Of a DNA stretch of 64,000 nucleotides, positions 42,237 through 50,221 are shown piece by piece. A model generated the notes under the pieces. That model had not been told where the DNA came from, made no database searches, and saw nothing but the letters and a program-made list of their open reading frames with translations. Source of the DNA: Scybalosoma faecavium (lineage in GTDB: Bacteria > Bacillota > Clostridia > Christensenellales > Christensenellaceae). Made by a program: the position numbers and the translations under genes. The stretch covers positions 186,001 through 250,000 of the forward strand of contig DVKG01000006.1 in NCBI GenBank assembly GCA_018716135.1, in the 5' to 3' direction. Within the stretch, counting starts at the first letter, position 1; every line of letters begins with the position of its first letter.

Positions 42237-43160
42237 TTAATCCGCAGTCTCATCTCCTATGACTCGGTAACTGTGTTCGCGTATATCCTTAGTCATGTTT
42301 TCTGACGTCAGATATTCCAAAACCTTGCGCATCGGTTTTGTCATAAATTTTTCCTTTTTCCAAAGCACGCCTATTTTGGCTTCTATTCTGGGTTCAAGCG
42401 GTACAATCTTCACTTCATCCCAATTTCTGAACACATCGCTGTAAACTATCGCTGCCGCTATATCATGCTTGAGAAGATAGCGCATTGTATCAATTTGTGA
42501 AGTGTTCATTATTGTATTGGCGTGTATTGCACTAAAATGAACGCTGATTTGATTGTAATGGTGACTGCCCTCGGGCAGAACAACAAATTTCTGATTTCCT
42601 ATCTGTCTATTTGTGACATACTCCCTCTGCGCGAGCGGGTTTTTCTTGTTCACCGCCATATCAAGGCTTGTCTCGTAGACTATCTGCTGATTCAGTTTTT
42701 CGCAGCGTATATCGTCTACAACAGCAAGAGAAAAATCTATCTCGCCTTCCTCCGCTTTTTTAGCTCCGGTGAAGGTGGGTATTTCAACTATCTGAAGGTG
42801 TATGTCGGGATTATCAATGGAAAACTGAGGCAGAAGACCTGATATGAGCAGCGCGCCCATTATTGCAGGAACTCCTATGCGCACCGTGCGTACTCTTTTC
42901 TCCCCCAGCTCGAGACTTGCCGTTCGGAAGTTGTCAAAACTCTGTATTTGTTCATATGCCTTTTCGTAAAAAAGCTCTCCTTCCGGCGTCAGGCTGATCC
43001 TGTGATTCGAACGGCGGAACAGGTCGTAGCCCAGCTCTTTCTCAAGCTCTTTGAGCGCATAGCTGAGAGAGGGCTGAGAAATGTGCAGCTCTCCGGCAGC
43101 CTGGGTTATATTCAAATATCTGCAGGCTGCAAGAAAATATCTAAGATGGTTAAGCGTCAT
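42237..43160 (-). CDS. LysR-family transcriptional regulator
   Basis: The N-terminal winged helix (MTLNHLRYFLAACRYLNITQ through ISQPSLSYALKELEKELGYD) is followed by a two-lobed effector-binding domain, about 307 aa in all. I chose the ATG at 43160 because CAGGGGGCG is 8 bases upstream; the open frame extends 43 codons further without family similarity. It is divergent from cat1-sucD, and a T-N11-A palindrome lies between the two. It is therefore the likely activator of that module; the effector may be succinyl-CoA or another pathway intermediate. Confidence 0.9.
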   Translation of the reverse strand: MTLNHLRYFLAACRYLNITQAAGELHISQPSLSYALKELEKELGYDLFRRSNHRISLTPEGELFYEKAYEQIQSFDNFRTASLELGEKRVRTVRIGVPAIMGALLISGLLPQFSIDNPDIHLQIVEIPTFTGAKKAEEGEIDFSLAVVDDIRCEKLNQQIVYETSLDMAVNKKNPLAQREYVTNRQIGNQKFVVLPEGSHHYNQISVHFSAIHANTIMNTSQIDTMRYLLKHDIAAAIVYSDVFRNWDEVKIVPLEPRIEAKIGVLWKKEKFMTKPMRKVLEYLTSENMTKDIREHSYRVIGDETAD

Positions 43161-43316
43161 GCGTTCGCCCCCTGTTTCAGTGTGCGCGGCCGATGCCAGC
43201 TGCGCGCTTTCTTCTTTAAAAAATGATACAGCAACGAACTTTTTTGGACTTTCGCCGCCGCTTCCATGATATATTATAACATATTTCAACCGATTGCAAC
43301 AGTATTTATGTAATAA

Positions 43317-43335
43317 TCATAGATTTTTTCTATGA
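43317..43335. promoter_or_regulatory. LysR-type operator between lysR and cat1
   Basis: TCATAGA and TCTATGA form a perfect 7-bp inverted repeat with a 5-base spacer, containing an exact T-N11-A element. It lies 20 bp upstream of the cat1 -35 box, a usual position for a LysR-type activator. Confidence 0.65.
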
Positions 43336-43354
43336 CACCATAGTTATTTAATAT

Positions 43355-43383
43355 TTGTTTATTTTTTAACAATCGTGTATTAT
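43355..43383 (+). promoter_or_regulatory. Promoter of cat1
   Basis: TTGTTT (43355-43360) and TATTAT (43378-43383) are 17 bases apart. The -35 box is weak, consistent with a promoter needing an activator. The remaining 100 bases to the cat1 start contain no other feature I recognise. Confidence 0.5.
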
Positions 43384-43485
43384 TATATCCAGATAGAATA
43401 GTTAAAAATTTCACGTAAAACTTCTGGAATTGTAAACGTTTTTAATGTTTTAGAATAACAAAGTACACGGAAGGGAGCATGTATA

Positions 43486-45000
43486 ATGACACAAATTCCT
43501 GCTGAACGTCTCGGTAATGAAGTACTGAGAAGCAAAATCATGACGGCTGAAGAAGCTGCGAAACTCGTTAAAGACGGCGACACCGTCGGCGTATCCGGTT
43601 TCACACCTTCTGCTTATCCGAAGGTAGTTCCTCCGGCAATTGCAAAGAGAGCAACAGAAGGCGGCGAAAAGTTCAAGATTAACCTCTACTCCGGCGCATC
43701 CCTCGGCCCCGAGTGCGACACTGCGCTGACAGAAGCTGGTGTTATCAACTATCGTATGCCCTATCAGACAAACGCTACTATCAGAAAAGCTATCAACGCC
43801 GGTGAGGTAAAGTACACAGATATGCATCTGAGCCATTCTACTCAGTATGTAAACTATGGCTTCATTCCGAGAGTTAACGTAGCAATCGTAGAAGCAATTC
43901 AGATTACACCTGAGGGTCACTTCTATCCTGCAACAGCAGTCGGCAACGTACAGACATATGTCAACCAGGCTGACGTAGTAATCATTGAGCTGAACTGCGC
44001 TAAGCCTCTCGAGATGGTCGGTATGCACGATATCTACGAGTGTGTTAACCCCCCGGAGAGAGAGCCCATTCCGATTAAGAAACCCGGCGACAGAGTCGGC
44101 ACGCCTTATGTAAAGTGCGGTCTGGATAAGATCTCAGCTATCGTTTACTCTGATCTCCAGGATACGGCTCGTCCTCTGACTCCTGTTGACGAGACATCTC
44201 AGAAGATCGCTGACAACATGCTCGCATTCCTGCGCGCAGAAGTCGCAGCAGGACGTCTGCCCAAGAATCTGCTCCCGATGCAGTCCGGTGTTGGTTCTGT
44301 AGCAAACGCTGTTCTGTACGGTCTGGCTGATTCTGAATTCGAACACCTCAACTTCTACGGCGAGGTTGCTCAGGACTCTATGCTGGAGTGCGTAAGACGC
44401 GGCAAGGCTGACGTTTGCTCCGCAACGTCTATCACTGCTTCTCCCGAAGGTCTGGAGGCATTCTACAGAGACATCGACAAATTCGTCGGCAAGATGGTTC
44501 TCCGTCCTCAGGAAATCGCAAACAGCCCCGAAGTTGCAAGAAGACTGGGCGTTATCTCCATGAACACAGCTCTCGAAGCTGACATCTATGGCAACGTAAA
44601 CTCTACACACACAACAGGCACAAGAATGATGAACGGTATCGGCGGTTCCGGTGACTTCACAAGAAACGCTTCTATCTCCATCTTCGTAACGCCTTCCACA
44701 GCTAAAGGCGGAAAGATCTCTTCCATCGTTCCCATGTGCTCTCACGTTGACCACACAGAGCATGACGTAATGATTCTGGTTACAGAGCATGGTTACGCTG
44801 ACCTTCGCGGTAAGACTCCGAAGGAGAGAGCACAGCTCATCATCGACAATTGCGTAGACCCGAGCTTCCGTCCCCAGATGCAGGATTACTTCGACAGAGC
44901 TTGCGCTCAGGGTCCGGCTCAGACACCTCACATCCTTTCCGAGGCGCTCAGCTGGCACACACGTTTCCTTGAGACAGGTTCCATGAAGAAGGAAGACTAA
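43486..45000 (+). CDS. cat1: Succinyl-CoA:acetate-type CoA-transferase
   Basis: This 504-aa member of the acetyl-CoA hydrolase/transferase family (Cat1, AarC) moves CoA between short acids. The conserved GVSGFTPSAYPK loop is near residue 36. The catalytic glutamate is in FYGEVAQDS near residue 290. The adenine/CoA-binding segments GGSGDFTRNA and HVDHTEHDV follow. AAGGGAG precedes the ATG. The gene is 99 bp upstream of sucD, the order used in succinate degradation by Clostridium kluyveri. Codon use (GCT, AAG, ATC, ACA rich) differs from neighbouring genes and suggests strong expression. The exact acid pair is inferred. Confidence 0.87.
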   Translation: MTQIPAERLGNEVLRSKIMTAEEAAKLVKDGDTVGVSGFTPSAYPKVVPPAIAKRATEGGEKFKINLYSGASLGPECDTALTEAGVINYRMPYQTNATIRKAINAGEVKYTDMHLSHSTQYVNYGFIPRVNVAIVEAIQITPEGHFYPATAVGNVQTYVNQADVVIIELNCAKPLEMVGMHDIYECVNPPEREPIPIKKPGDRVGTPYVKCGLDKISAIVYSDLQDTARPLTPVDETSQKIADNMLAFLRAEVAAGRLPKNLLPMQSGVGSVANAVLYGLADSEFEHLNFYGEVAQDSMLECVRRGKADVCSATSITASPEGLEAFYRDIDKFVGKMVLRPQEIANSPEVARRLGVISMNTALEADIYGNVNSTHTTGTRMMNGIGGSGDFTRNASISIFVTPSTAKGGKISSIVPMCSHVDHTEHDVMILVTEHGYADLRGKTPKERAQLIIDNCVDPSFRPQMQDYFDRACAQGPAQTPHILSEALSWHTRFLETGSMKKED

Positions 45001-45099
45001 TTAGTTAAAAAACACGATTACTCCGGGCGAAGACATTCCCTCTCCGCCCGAGAGATATAAACAAGGCCAATATTATTTAACATAGGAGGACTATTACAA

Positions 45100-46467
45100 A
45101 TGGCAGTAGAACTAGATGCTTATATGAGTGAATTGTTCGAGAACGCTAAAAAAGCACAGGCAGTAATCGCTACATACAACCAGGAGCAGGTTGACGTTTT
45201 GGTTACAGCTATTGCTAAGACTATTCATGATCACGCAGCTGAGCTGGCTGAGCTGGCAGTTGAGATCACAAAGATGGGCAACGTAGCTGACAAGACAGCT
45301 AAGAATAAGAATAAGTCCAGACATATCGCTTGGGATCTCAAGGGCAAGAAGTCTGTTGACATCATCGAGTATGACGACGCAGAAGGTATCGTAAAGGTTG
45401 CTAAGCCCATCGGTATCGTTGGCGCTATCACACCTGTTACAAACCCCATCGTTACTCCCATGTCTAACGCAATGTTCGCTCTGAAGGGCCGCAATGCTAT
45501 CATCATTTCCGCTCACCACAGCGCAACAGAGTGCTCCAAGAAGGCAATCGAGTACATGCGTGCAGCACTGAAGGAGAACGGCGCTCCCGAAGATCTGATC
45601 CAGCTCGTAGACGATCACAGCCGTATCCACACACAGATGCTCATCTCCAATGCTGACATCGCTATCGCTACAGGCGGCGCTGGCATGGTTACAGCTACAT
45701 ACTCTTCCGGTCGTCCCGCTCTCGGCGTTGGCGCTGGTAACGTTCAGGCTATCGTTGACGATGACGTAGACATCAAGGACGCTATCAACAAGATCATCAC
45801 AGGCCGCGGCTTCGACTATGGTATCATCTGCACAGGCGAGCAGTCCATGTTCGTTCCCGAGTCCAAGTACGAAGAAGTTAAAGAAGCTATTGCAGCAGCA
45901 GAAGTCGGCGCTTACCTCGTACCGAAGGCTGAAAACGACAAGATGCGCGATGCAATGTTCCCCGGCGGCGCAATGAACAAGAAGATCGTTGGTAAGTCTG
46001 CTAAGCACGTTGCAGAAGCAGCTGGCATCAACATCCCCGAGTGCAAGGTTCTTGTTGTAGAAGCTGATGACATGGCTGACATCCTCGGCAAAGAGAAGAT
46101 GTTCCCCGTTATCACACTGTACAAGTACAAGACATGGGAAGAAGCTGTTGAGAAGGCATACACAAACCTCATGCGCGAGGGTGCTGGTCACTCCATCGCT
46201 CTGCACTCCAACAACAAAGAGCACGTTGAATACGCAGCAGTTAAGTGCCCCGTATCTCGTATCGTTGTTAACCAGGTTTGCGCTTCTTCCGGCGGCGGTG
46301 CTTTCCACAACGGTCTGCACGGCACAAACACACTGGGCTGCGGTACATGGGGCGGCAACTCTATCTCTGAGAACCTGACATACTACCACCTCATCAACGT
46401 TGCTCGTATCGCTTACAACATGGCTGACAAGAAGGCTGTTCCCACAGACGAGCAGATCTGGGCTTAA
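45100..46467 (+). CDS. sucD: CoA-acylating aldehyde dehydrogenase (SucD-like)
   Basis: It reduces an acyl-CoA, probably succinyl-CoA, to its semialdehyde or runs in reverse. The 455-aa protein has PIGIVGAITPVTNPIVTPM, ATGGAGMVTATYSSG in the nucleotide-binding region, and catalytic C244 in GIICTGEQS. The C-terminal half (LGCGTWGGNSISENLTY) is close to SucD of succinate-fermenting Clostridia as I remember it. Sulfoacetaldehyde or another dehydrogenase of the same family cannot be excluded. A TAGGAGGA ribosome-binding site precedes the ATG. The gap to cat1 contains a CGGGCG/CGCCCG hairpin (45024-45050). No 4-hydroxybutyrate dehydrogenase is nearby. Confidence 0.8.
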   Translation: MAVELDAYMSELFENAKKAQAVIATYNQEQVDVLVTAIAKTIHDHAAELAELAVEITKMGNVADKTAKNKNKSRHIAWDLKGKKSVDIIEYDDAEGIVKVAKPIGIVGAITPVTNPIVTPMSNAMFALKGRNAIIISAHHSATECSKKAIEYMRAALKENGAPEDLIQLVDDHSRIHTQMLISNADIAIATGGAGMVTATYSSGRPALGVGAGNVQAIVDDDVDIKDAINKIITGRGFDYGIICTGEQSMFVPESKYEEVKEAIAAAEVGAYLVPKAENDKMRDAMFPGGAMNKKIVGKSAKHVAEAAGINIPECKVLVVEADDMADILGKEKMFPVITLYKYKTWEEAVEKAYTNLMREGAGHSIALHSNNKEHVEYAAVKCPVSRIVVNQVCASSGGGAFHNGLHGTNTLGCGTWGGNSISENLTYYHLINVARIAYNMADKKAVPTDEQIWA

Positions 46468-46511
46468 TCAGCTTTAACAAGTTGTAACAATTAACATTTA
46501 GACTTATCATT

Positions 46512-46542
46512 TGCTGTCGGCGGTATCTCACCGTCGGCAGCA
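46512..46542 (+). terminator. Strong hairpin after sucD
   Basis: TGCTGTCGGCGG can pair with CCGTCGGCAGCA (with G-U pairs) about 45 bases after the sucD stop. There is no T run behind it, so it may act as a 3' stabiliser or partial terminator between sucD and the transporter genes. Confidence 0.5.
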
Positions 46543-46844
46543 CTAAAAAAACGCAGTATTTTTCACTCTCACACAAATTCTTAGTACAACTTTTCCCTAT
46601 ATAAACATCCTAGTAGTTCCCCGATGTTGGCTCCCGGGCAGAGTCCAAGGCTGACAAAGGACATTGAATTTATGCTAAAGCAACATGGTCTGCAACGCGC
46701 GGCACTCGTCACGCCGGCGCATTCGTCAGTACAGACTTTGTCGTTGAATTTTGTTACTGGGATGAAGAATACTGCACCTTTTTATATACAAAAAGGCATT
46801 TCCGATTAAATTCGGAACAATTAAATAAGAAAGAGGAAGACATT
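46543..46844 (+). other. Intergenic region before transporter 1
   Basis: About 300 bases separate the sucD hairpin from the first transporter. A 61-codon open frame at 46624-46809 has no ribosome-binding site and low-complexity content, so I do not call it a gene. No promoter could be placed with confidence; the transporter may be read from cat1 through the hairpin or from a weak local promoter. Confidence 0.4.
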
Positions 46845-48131
46845 ATGACAGCATTATTGACTAACACCTATTTCTGGTTTTTCCTGATTGCTGCCCTTGG
46901 TTATTTGTTCGGCGCAATAACCATTAAAGGTGTAAACCTCGGCACATCGGGCGTACTCATTATCGCTCTCGTCGCAGGTCATTTCATGATGCAGATTGCC
47001 GGTCCCGCTCCCGCAGAAGGAGAGGAAGCTTCTAAGCTGTACACCGGCATAACAAAGGTTGTATCCAACCTAGGTATTATCAAAAACTGGGGTCTCGCAG
47101 TATTCGTTGGCTCCGTCGGCATGATTTCCGGTCCCGTGTTCTTCAGAAACTTCAAGAACAAAGTGTTTGCTTATCTGACGCTGGGTATTGTAATCATTCT
47201 GCTCGGTGTATTGACAACGATTGGAGTCGGAACCCTGTTTGGTATTGACCCCTCCATTTCCATCGGTCTGATGGACGGTTCTTTGACGACTACACCCGGC
47301 TTGGCCGCTGCTACAGGCTGCCTCGAAGGTTGGGTTTGCAACGAGGGTGCAAATGCTGGCATGGCAATGGACGGTCTGGTATCCACAGGCTATGGCGTTG
47401 CTTACCTGTTCGGCGTTGTCGGCGTGGTTCTGTATGTACAGTTCCTCCCGAAGATCCTCAAAGTCGACATGAAAGTCGCAGTTAAAGAACTTCACGACAA
47501 GATCCACAACATACCCGCGGGCGCTAAGCCGAAGCGCGATCCTTCTACTCTCAAGCAGCTGGATTCTCTCGGTATGGTTCCCTTCTGCATCGTTATGATG
47601 CTTGGTATGGCTTTAGCAACTGTAACTATTCCGCTTGGCGGCGGTATGTCATTCTCTCTCGGTACAGCAGGCGGCCCGCTTTTCGCAGGTCTGATCATTG
47701 CTCACTTCGGCAGAATCGGCAATATCTCTCTGACTGTTCCGGATAAGACATTGAAGGTTATGCGCGAGCTCGGTCTGTGCATGTTCCTGCTCGGTGCTGG
47801 CGTAGACGCTGGTAAAGACTTCATTGAAATTCTGGCTAAAAATGGTGTTATACTGTTCGTTGCTGGTATTTTCATCGTTCTGGTTCCCGTCATCGTTGCC
47901 ACATTCCTTGCAACAAAGGTATTCAAGCTCGACCTGCTCTCCACGCTCGGCTCTATCTGCGGCGGTATGACTTCGACACCTTCTCTCGGTGCTCTGGTTT
48001 CCGCTTCCGGTTCCGAGGACGTAGGCGTATCTTACGCAGCTACATATCCCTTCGCTTTGATCGTCGTTACAATAGCATCTCAGTTCATGGCAATGTTCTG
48101 GGCGATGCCAACCGGCATAGCTCCGTCGTAA
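46845..48131 (+). CDS. AspT/YidE-type dicarboxylate or amino acid transporter 1
   Basis: The 428-aa integral membrane protein has two repeated AspT (Asp-Al_Ex) halves, seen as GLMDGSLTTTPGLAAATG in the first and GGMTSTPSLGALVSA in the second, joined by a short charged linker (AGAKPKRDPSTLKQ). The usual central RCK/TrkA_C domains of aspartate:alanine exchangers are missing, which makes it about 130 aa shorter than AspT. Relatives exchange aspartate for alanine or export succinate. GAGGAAG precedes the ATG. Downstream of cat1-sucD it probably carries the substrate or product of that pathway. Confidence 0.75.
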   Translation: MTALLTNTYFWFFLIAALGYLFGAITIKGVNLGTSGVLIIALVAGHFMMQIAGPAPAEGEEASKLYTGITKVVSNLGIIKNWGLAVFVGSVGMISGPVFFRNFKNKVFAYLTLGIVIILLGVLTTIGVGTLFGIDPSISIGLMDGSLTTTPGLAAATGCLEGWVCNEGANAGMAMDGLVSTGYGVAYLFGVVGVVLYVQFLPKILKVDMKVAVKELHDKIHNIPAGAKPKRDPSTLKQLDSLGMVPFCIVMMLGMALATVTIPLGGGMSFSLGTAGGPLFAGLIIAHFGRIGNISLTVPDKTLKVMRELGLCMFLLGAGVDAGKDFIEILAKNGVILFVAGIFIVLVPVIVATFLATKVFKLDLLSTLGSICGGMTSTPSLGALVSASGSEDVGVSYAATYPFALIVVTIASQFMAMFWAMPTGIAPS

Positions 48132-48185
48132 ATAGGCTCGAATATAGCCTGAACTTCTACTAGGAATTCTAAAACATTCAACGCA

Positions 48186-48216
48186 GCCCCTGCTTCTCCA
48201 AGCAGGGGCATTTTTT
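48186..48216 (+). terminator. Terminator of transporter 1
   Basis: GCCCCTGCTT and AAGCAGGGGC form a perfect 10-bp stem followed by ATTTTTT, downstream of the stop codon. Confidence 0.9.
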
Positions 48217-48434
48217 ATTAATTTTTTTCTATATAAATACAAATAAAACTTTAAACGCTATTTATTTTCCAAATTACTTATTATATTCCATATGTCCATT
48301 ATATTATTATCTCCACTGCCATATACTCAAGTCAAGATATACATATATGCTATTTTTTTACAATTACATGTATAATATACCAAGATTTACCACGAGAGTT
48401 AATAAGTATTTTTATTTAAATTTCGTGTCAAATC
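48217..48434 (+). other. AT-rich intergenic stretch before transporter 2
   Basis: About 220 bases of AT-rich DNA contain no open frame with a ribosome-binding site. Together with the promoter and leader to 48616 it separates the two paralogous transporters, which therefore have separate transcripts. Confidence 0.45.
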
Positions 48435-48462
48435 TTGACTTTATTTTGAAAAATGGTATAAT
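48435..48462 (+). promoter_or_regulatory. Strong promoter of transporter 2
   Basis: TTGACT (48435-48440) and TATAAT (48457-48462) are 16 bases apart, near consensus. The transcript would have an approximately 150-base leader. Confidence 0.75.
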
Positions 48463-48481
48463 TGAAATGTATCTATTAGAA

Positions 48482-48528
48482 AATGCCTGAAAATGCTATG
48501 TATGTTATATGAATACATTTTAGGCATT
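48482..48528 (+). promoter_or_regulatory. Leader hairpin of transporter 2
   Basis: AATGCCT followed by AAAATG pairs with CATTTT and AGGCATT, leaving one bulged base, in the 5' leader shortly after the promoter. There is no attached T run. It could stabilise the mRNA or be part of a regulatory leader. Confidence 0.45.
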
Positions 48529-48616
48529 AACTAGAAATTCTTGTTTTTACATTATTTTTTATGAATATTGATTTTTCTGTTTTACTTTAATATATTTTAT
48601 AAGAAAGAGGGAAAAT

Positions 48617-49909
48617 ATGACAGGACTAATTTCTAACACGTACTTCTGGTTTTTCCTGATCGCAGCTGTCGGCTATCTGCTCGGCGCAATAACGATCAAG
48701 GGAGTAAACCTCGGCACATCCGGCGTCCTCATCATGGCACTCGTCGGCGGCCATTTCATCAAGCAGCTCGCGGGCGCAGCTCCGGCTGACGGTGAAGAAC
48801 CTACAGAAATGTACACAAAGATGATGAAGGTCATCTCCAACCTCGGCGTCATCAAAAACTGGGGTCTGGCAGTATTCGTAGGCTCCGTAGGCATGATCGC
48901 AGGTCCGGTATTCTTCAGAAACTTCAAGAACAAGGTATTCGCTTACCTCGCTCTCGGCGTTTTGATCATCGTACTGGGCTGCGCTACGACAATCGTAGTC
49001 GGTAACATATTCGGTACTCACCCGGCTATCGCAATTGGTCTGCTCGACGGTTCTCTGACAACGACGCCCGGTCTCGCTGCGGCGACAGATTGCTTGGCAG
49101 GCTACACAGCAGGCAGTTCATATATTGACCCAACGATGGGCTTGGACAAGATGGTATCGACAGGTTACGGCGTTGCTTACGTATTCGGCGTTATCGGCGT
49201 TGTTCTGTTCGTTCAGTTCCTCCCCAGAATCCTCAAGCTCGACATGCAGAAGGCTGTTGCTGAGCTGGCTGAGAAGCTGCACGGCGTACAGGCTGGCGGA
49301 AAGCCGAAGCGTGATCCTTCTACACTCAGACAGCTCGACTCCATGGGCATGGTTGCATTCTGCATCACAATGACTCTTGGTATGGCTCTGGCTACAGTTA
49401 CAATCCCGCTCGGCGGTGGTCTTTCCTTCTCTCTCGGTACAGCAGGCGGTCCGCTTTTCGCAGGTCTGATTATTGCTCACTTCGGCAGAATCGGCAATAT
49501 CTCTCTGACAGTACCTGAGAAGACACTGAAGATCCTCCGTGAGCTCGGTCTGTGCATGTTCCTCCTCGGCGCCGGCGTAGACGCTGGTCAGGACTTCATA
49601 TCTATTCTGGCTGCAAACGGTGTTATGCTCTTCGTCGAAGGTATCATCATCGTTCTCGTTCCGATTATCGTCGGTACGCTCGTTGCTACAAAGGTATTCA
49701 AGCTCGACCTGCTCTCCACACTCGGTTCCGTTTGCGGCGGTATGACATCTACTCCCGCTCTTGGTACTCTGATCCAGGCTACAGGTACTGAGGATGTAGG
49801 CGTATCTTACGCAGCTACATATCCCTTCGCTCTGATCGTAGTTACTATCGCATCGCAGTTTATGGCGATGCTGTGGGCAATGCCGTATCCCGGCGTTATC
49901 GCTCCGTAA
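48617..49909 (+). CDS. AspT/YidE-type dicarboxylate or amino acid transporter 2
   Basis: The 430-aa protein is a close paralogue of transporter 1 along its whole length, with the same two AspT halves (GLLDGSLTTTPGLAAAT and GGMTSTPALGTLIQ), the same linker and no RCK domains. Differences cluster in the extracellular loop around residues 60-75 and 160-175 (SSYIDPTMGLDKM insertion). GAGGGAAA precedes the ATG. Its own strong promoter and terminator mean it can be produced independently of transporter 1. The pair probably arose by tandem duplication. Confidence 0.75.
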   Translation: MTGLISNTYFWFFLIAAVGYLLGAITIKGVNLGTSGVLIMALVGGHFIKQLAGAAPADGEEPTEMYTKMMKVISNLGVIKNWGLAVFVGSVGMIAGPVFFRNFKNKVFAYLALGVLIIVLGCATTIVVGNIFGTHPAIAIGLLDGSLTTTPGLAAATDCLAGYTAGSSYIDPTMGLDKMVSTGYGVAYVFGVIGVVLFVQFLPRILKLDMQKAVAELAEKLHGVQAGGKPKRDPSTLRQLDSMGMVAFCITMTLGMALATVTIPLGGGLSFSLGTAGGPLFAGLIIAHFGRIGNISLTVPEKTLKILRELGLCMFLLGAGVDAGQDFISILAANGVMLFVEGIIIVLVPIIVGTLVATKVFKLDLLSTLGSVCGGMTSTPALGTLIQATGTEDVGVSYAATYPFALIVVTIASQFMAMLWAMPYPGVIAP

Positions 49910-49930
49910 CTTATCTAAAATCTAAAACTG

Positions 49931-49960
49931 AAACCCGCTCTTATCTGAGCGGGTTTTTTT
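49931..49960 (+). terminator. Terminator of transporter 2
   Basis: AAACCCGCTC and GAGCGGGTTT form a perfect 10-bp stem followed by a T run. Confidence 0.9.
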
Positions 49961-49980
49961 AATACTTTCTAAAAAAGGTG

Positions 49981-50008
49981 TTGACACTATTTCATTTCAT
50001 GATATAAT
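49981..50008 (+). promoter_or_regulatory. Promoter of the SAM riboswitch-metK transcript
   Basis: TTGACA (49981-49986) and TATAAT (50003-50008) are perfect consensus hexamers with a 16-base spacer. Confidence 0.85.
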
Positions 50009-50013
50009 CTAAG

Positions 50014-50136
50014 TGAGCCTTATCAAGAGTGGCTGAGGGACAGGCCCTGTGACGCCCGGCAACCGCAAGTACGGTGCCAATTCCTGATAGATGAGGATTA
50101 CATCTGTTCCTCATCTCTTATGAGATGAGTTTTTTT
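50014..50136 (+). promoter_or_regulatory. SAM riboswitch (S-box, SAM-I type) with terminator
   Basis: The aptamer core shows CTTATCAAGAGTGGCTGAGG, then GACAGGCCCTGTGACGCCC, GGCAACC and GGTGCCAATTCC, all S-box signatures. The expression platform has CTCATCTC (50110-50117) and GAGATGAG (50122-50129) forming a terminator with a seven-T run. GATGAGG (about 50090-50096) can pair with CCTCATC as the anti-terminator. High SAM should stop transcription before metK. Confidence 0.93.
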
Positions 50137-50221
50137 ATGAGTATATTCCATGTCGCTCTTGATTAGGTATTCGAGGGCGAATTTTTTTCCCGCAAATACA
50201 AATCTTTGGAGGAGAACCAAC

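Noticed and set aside
44134..44958. A 274-codon open frame antisense to cat1
   Set aside because: Same cause as the frame opposite sucD; composition is Cys/Val/Ser-rich and resembles no protein family.
45112..46389. A 425-codon open frame antisense to sucD
   Set aside because: It lacks a ribosome-binding site and family motifs. It arises because the biased codons of the highly expressed sucD rarely create stops in that antisense frame; similar antisense frames exist over cat1 and the transporters.
46624..46809. A 61-codon frame between sucD and transporter 1
   Set aside because: No ribosome-binding site, no recognisable fold, and it overlaps AT-rich leader sequence.
50014..50136. The metK leader as a T-box rather than an S-box
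   Set aside because: It has the S-box core (GGCCC, GCCCGGCAACC, GGTGCCAATTCC) and lacks the T-box sequence present at 41538-41552.
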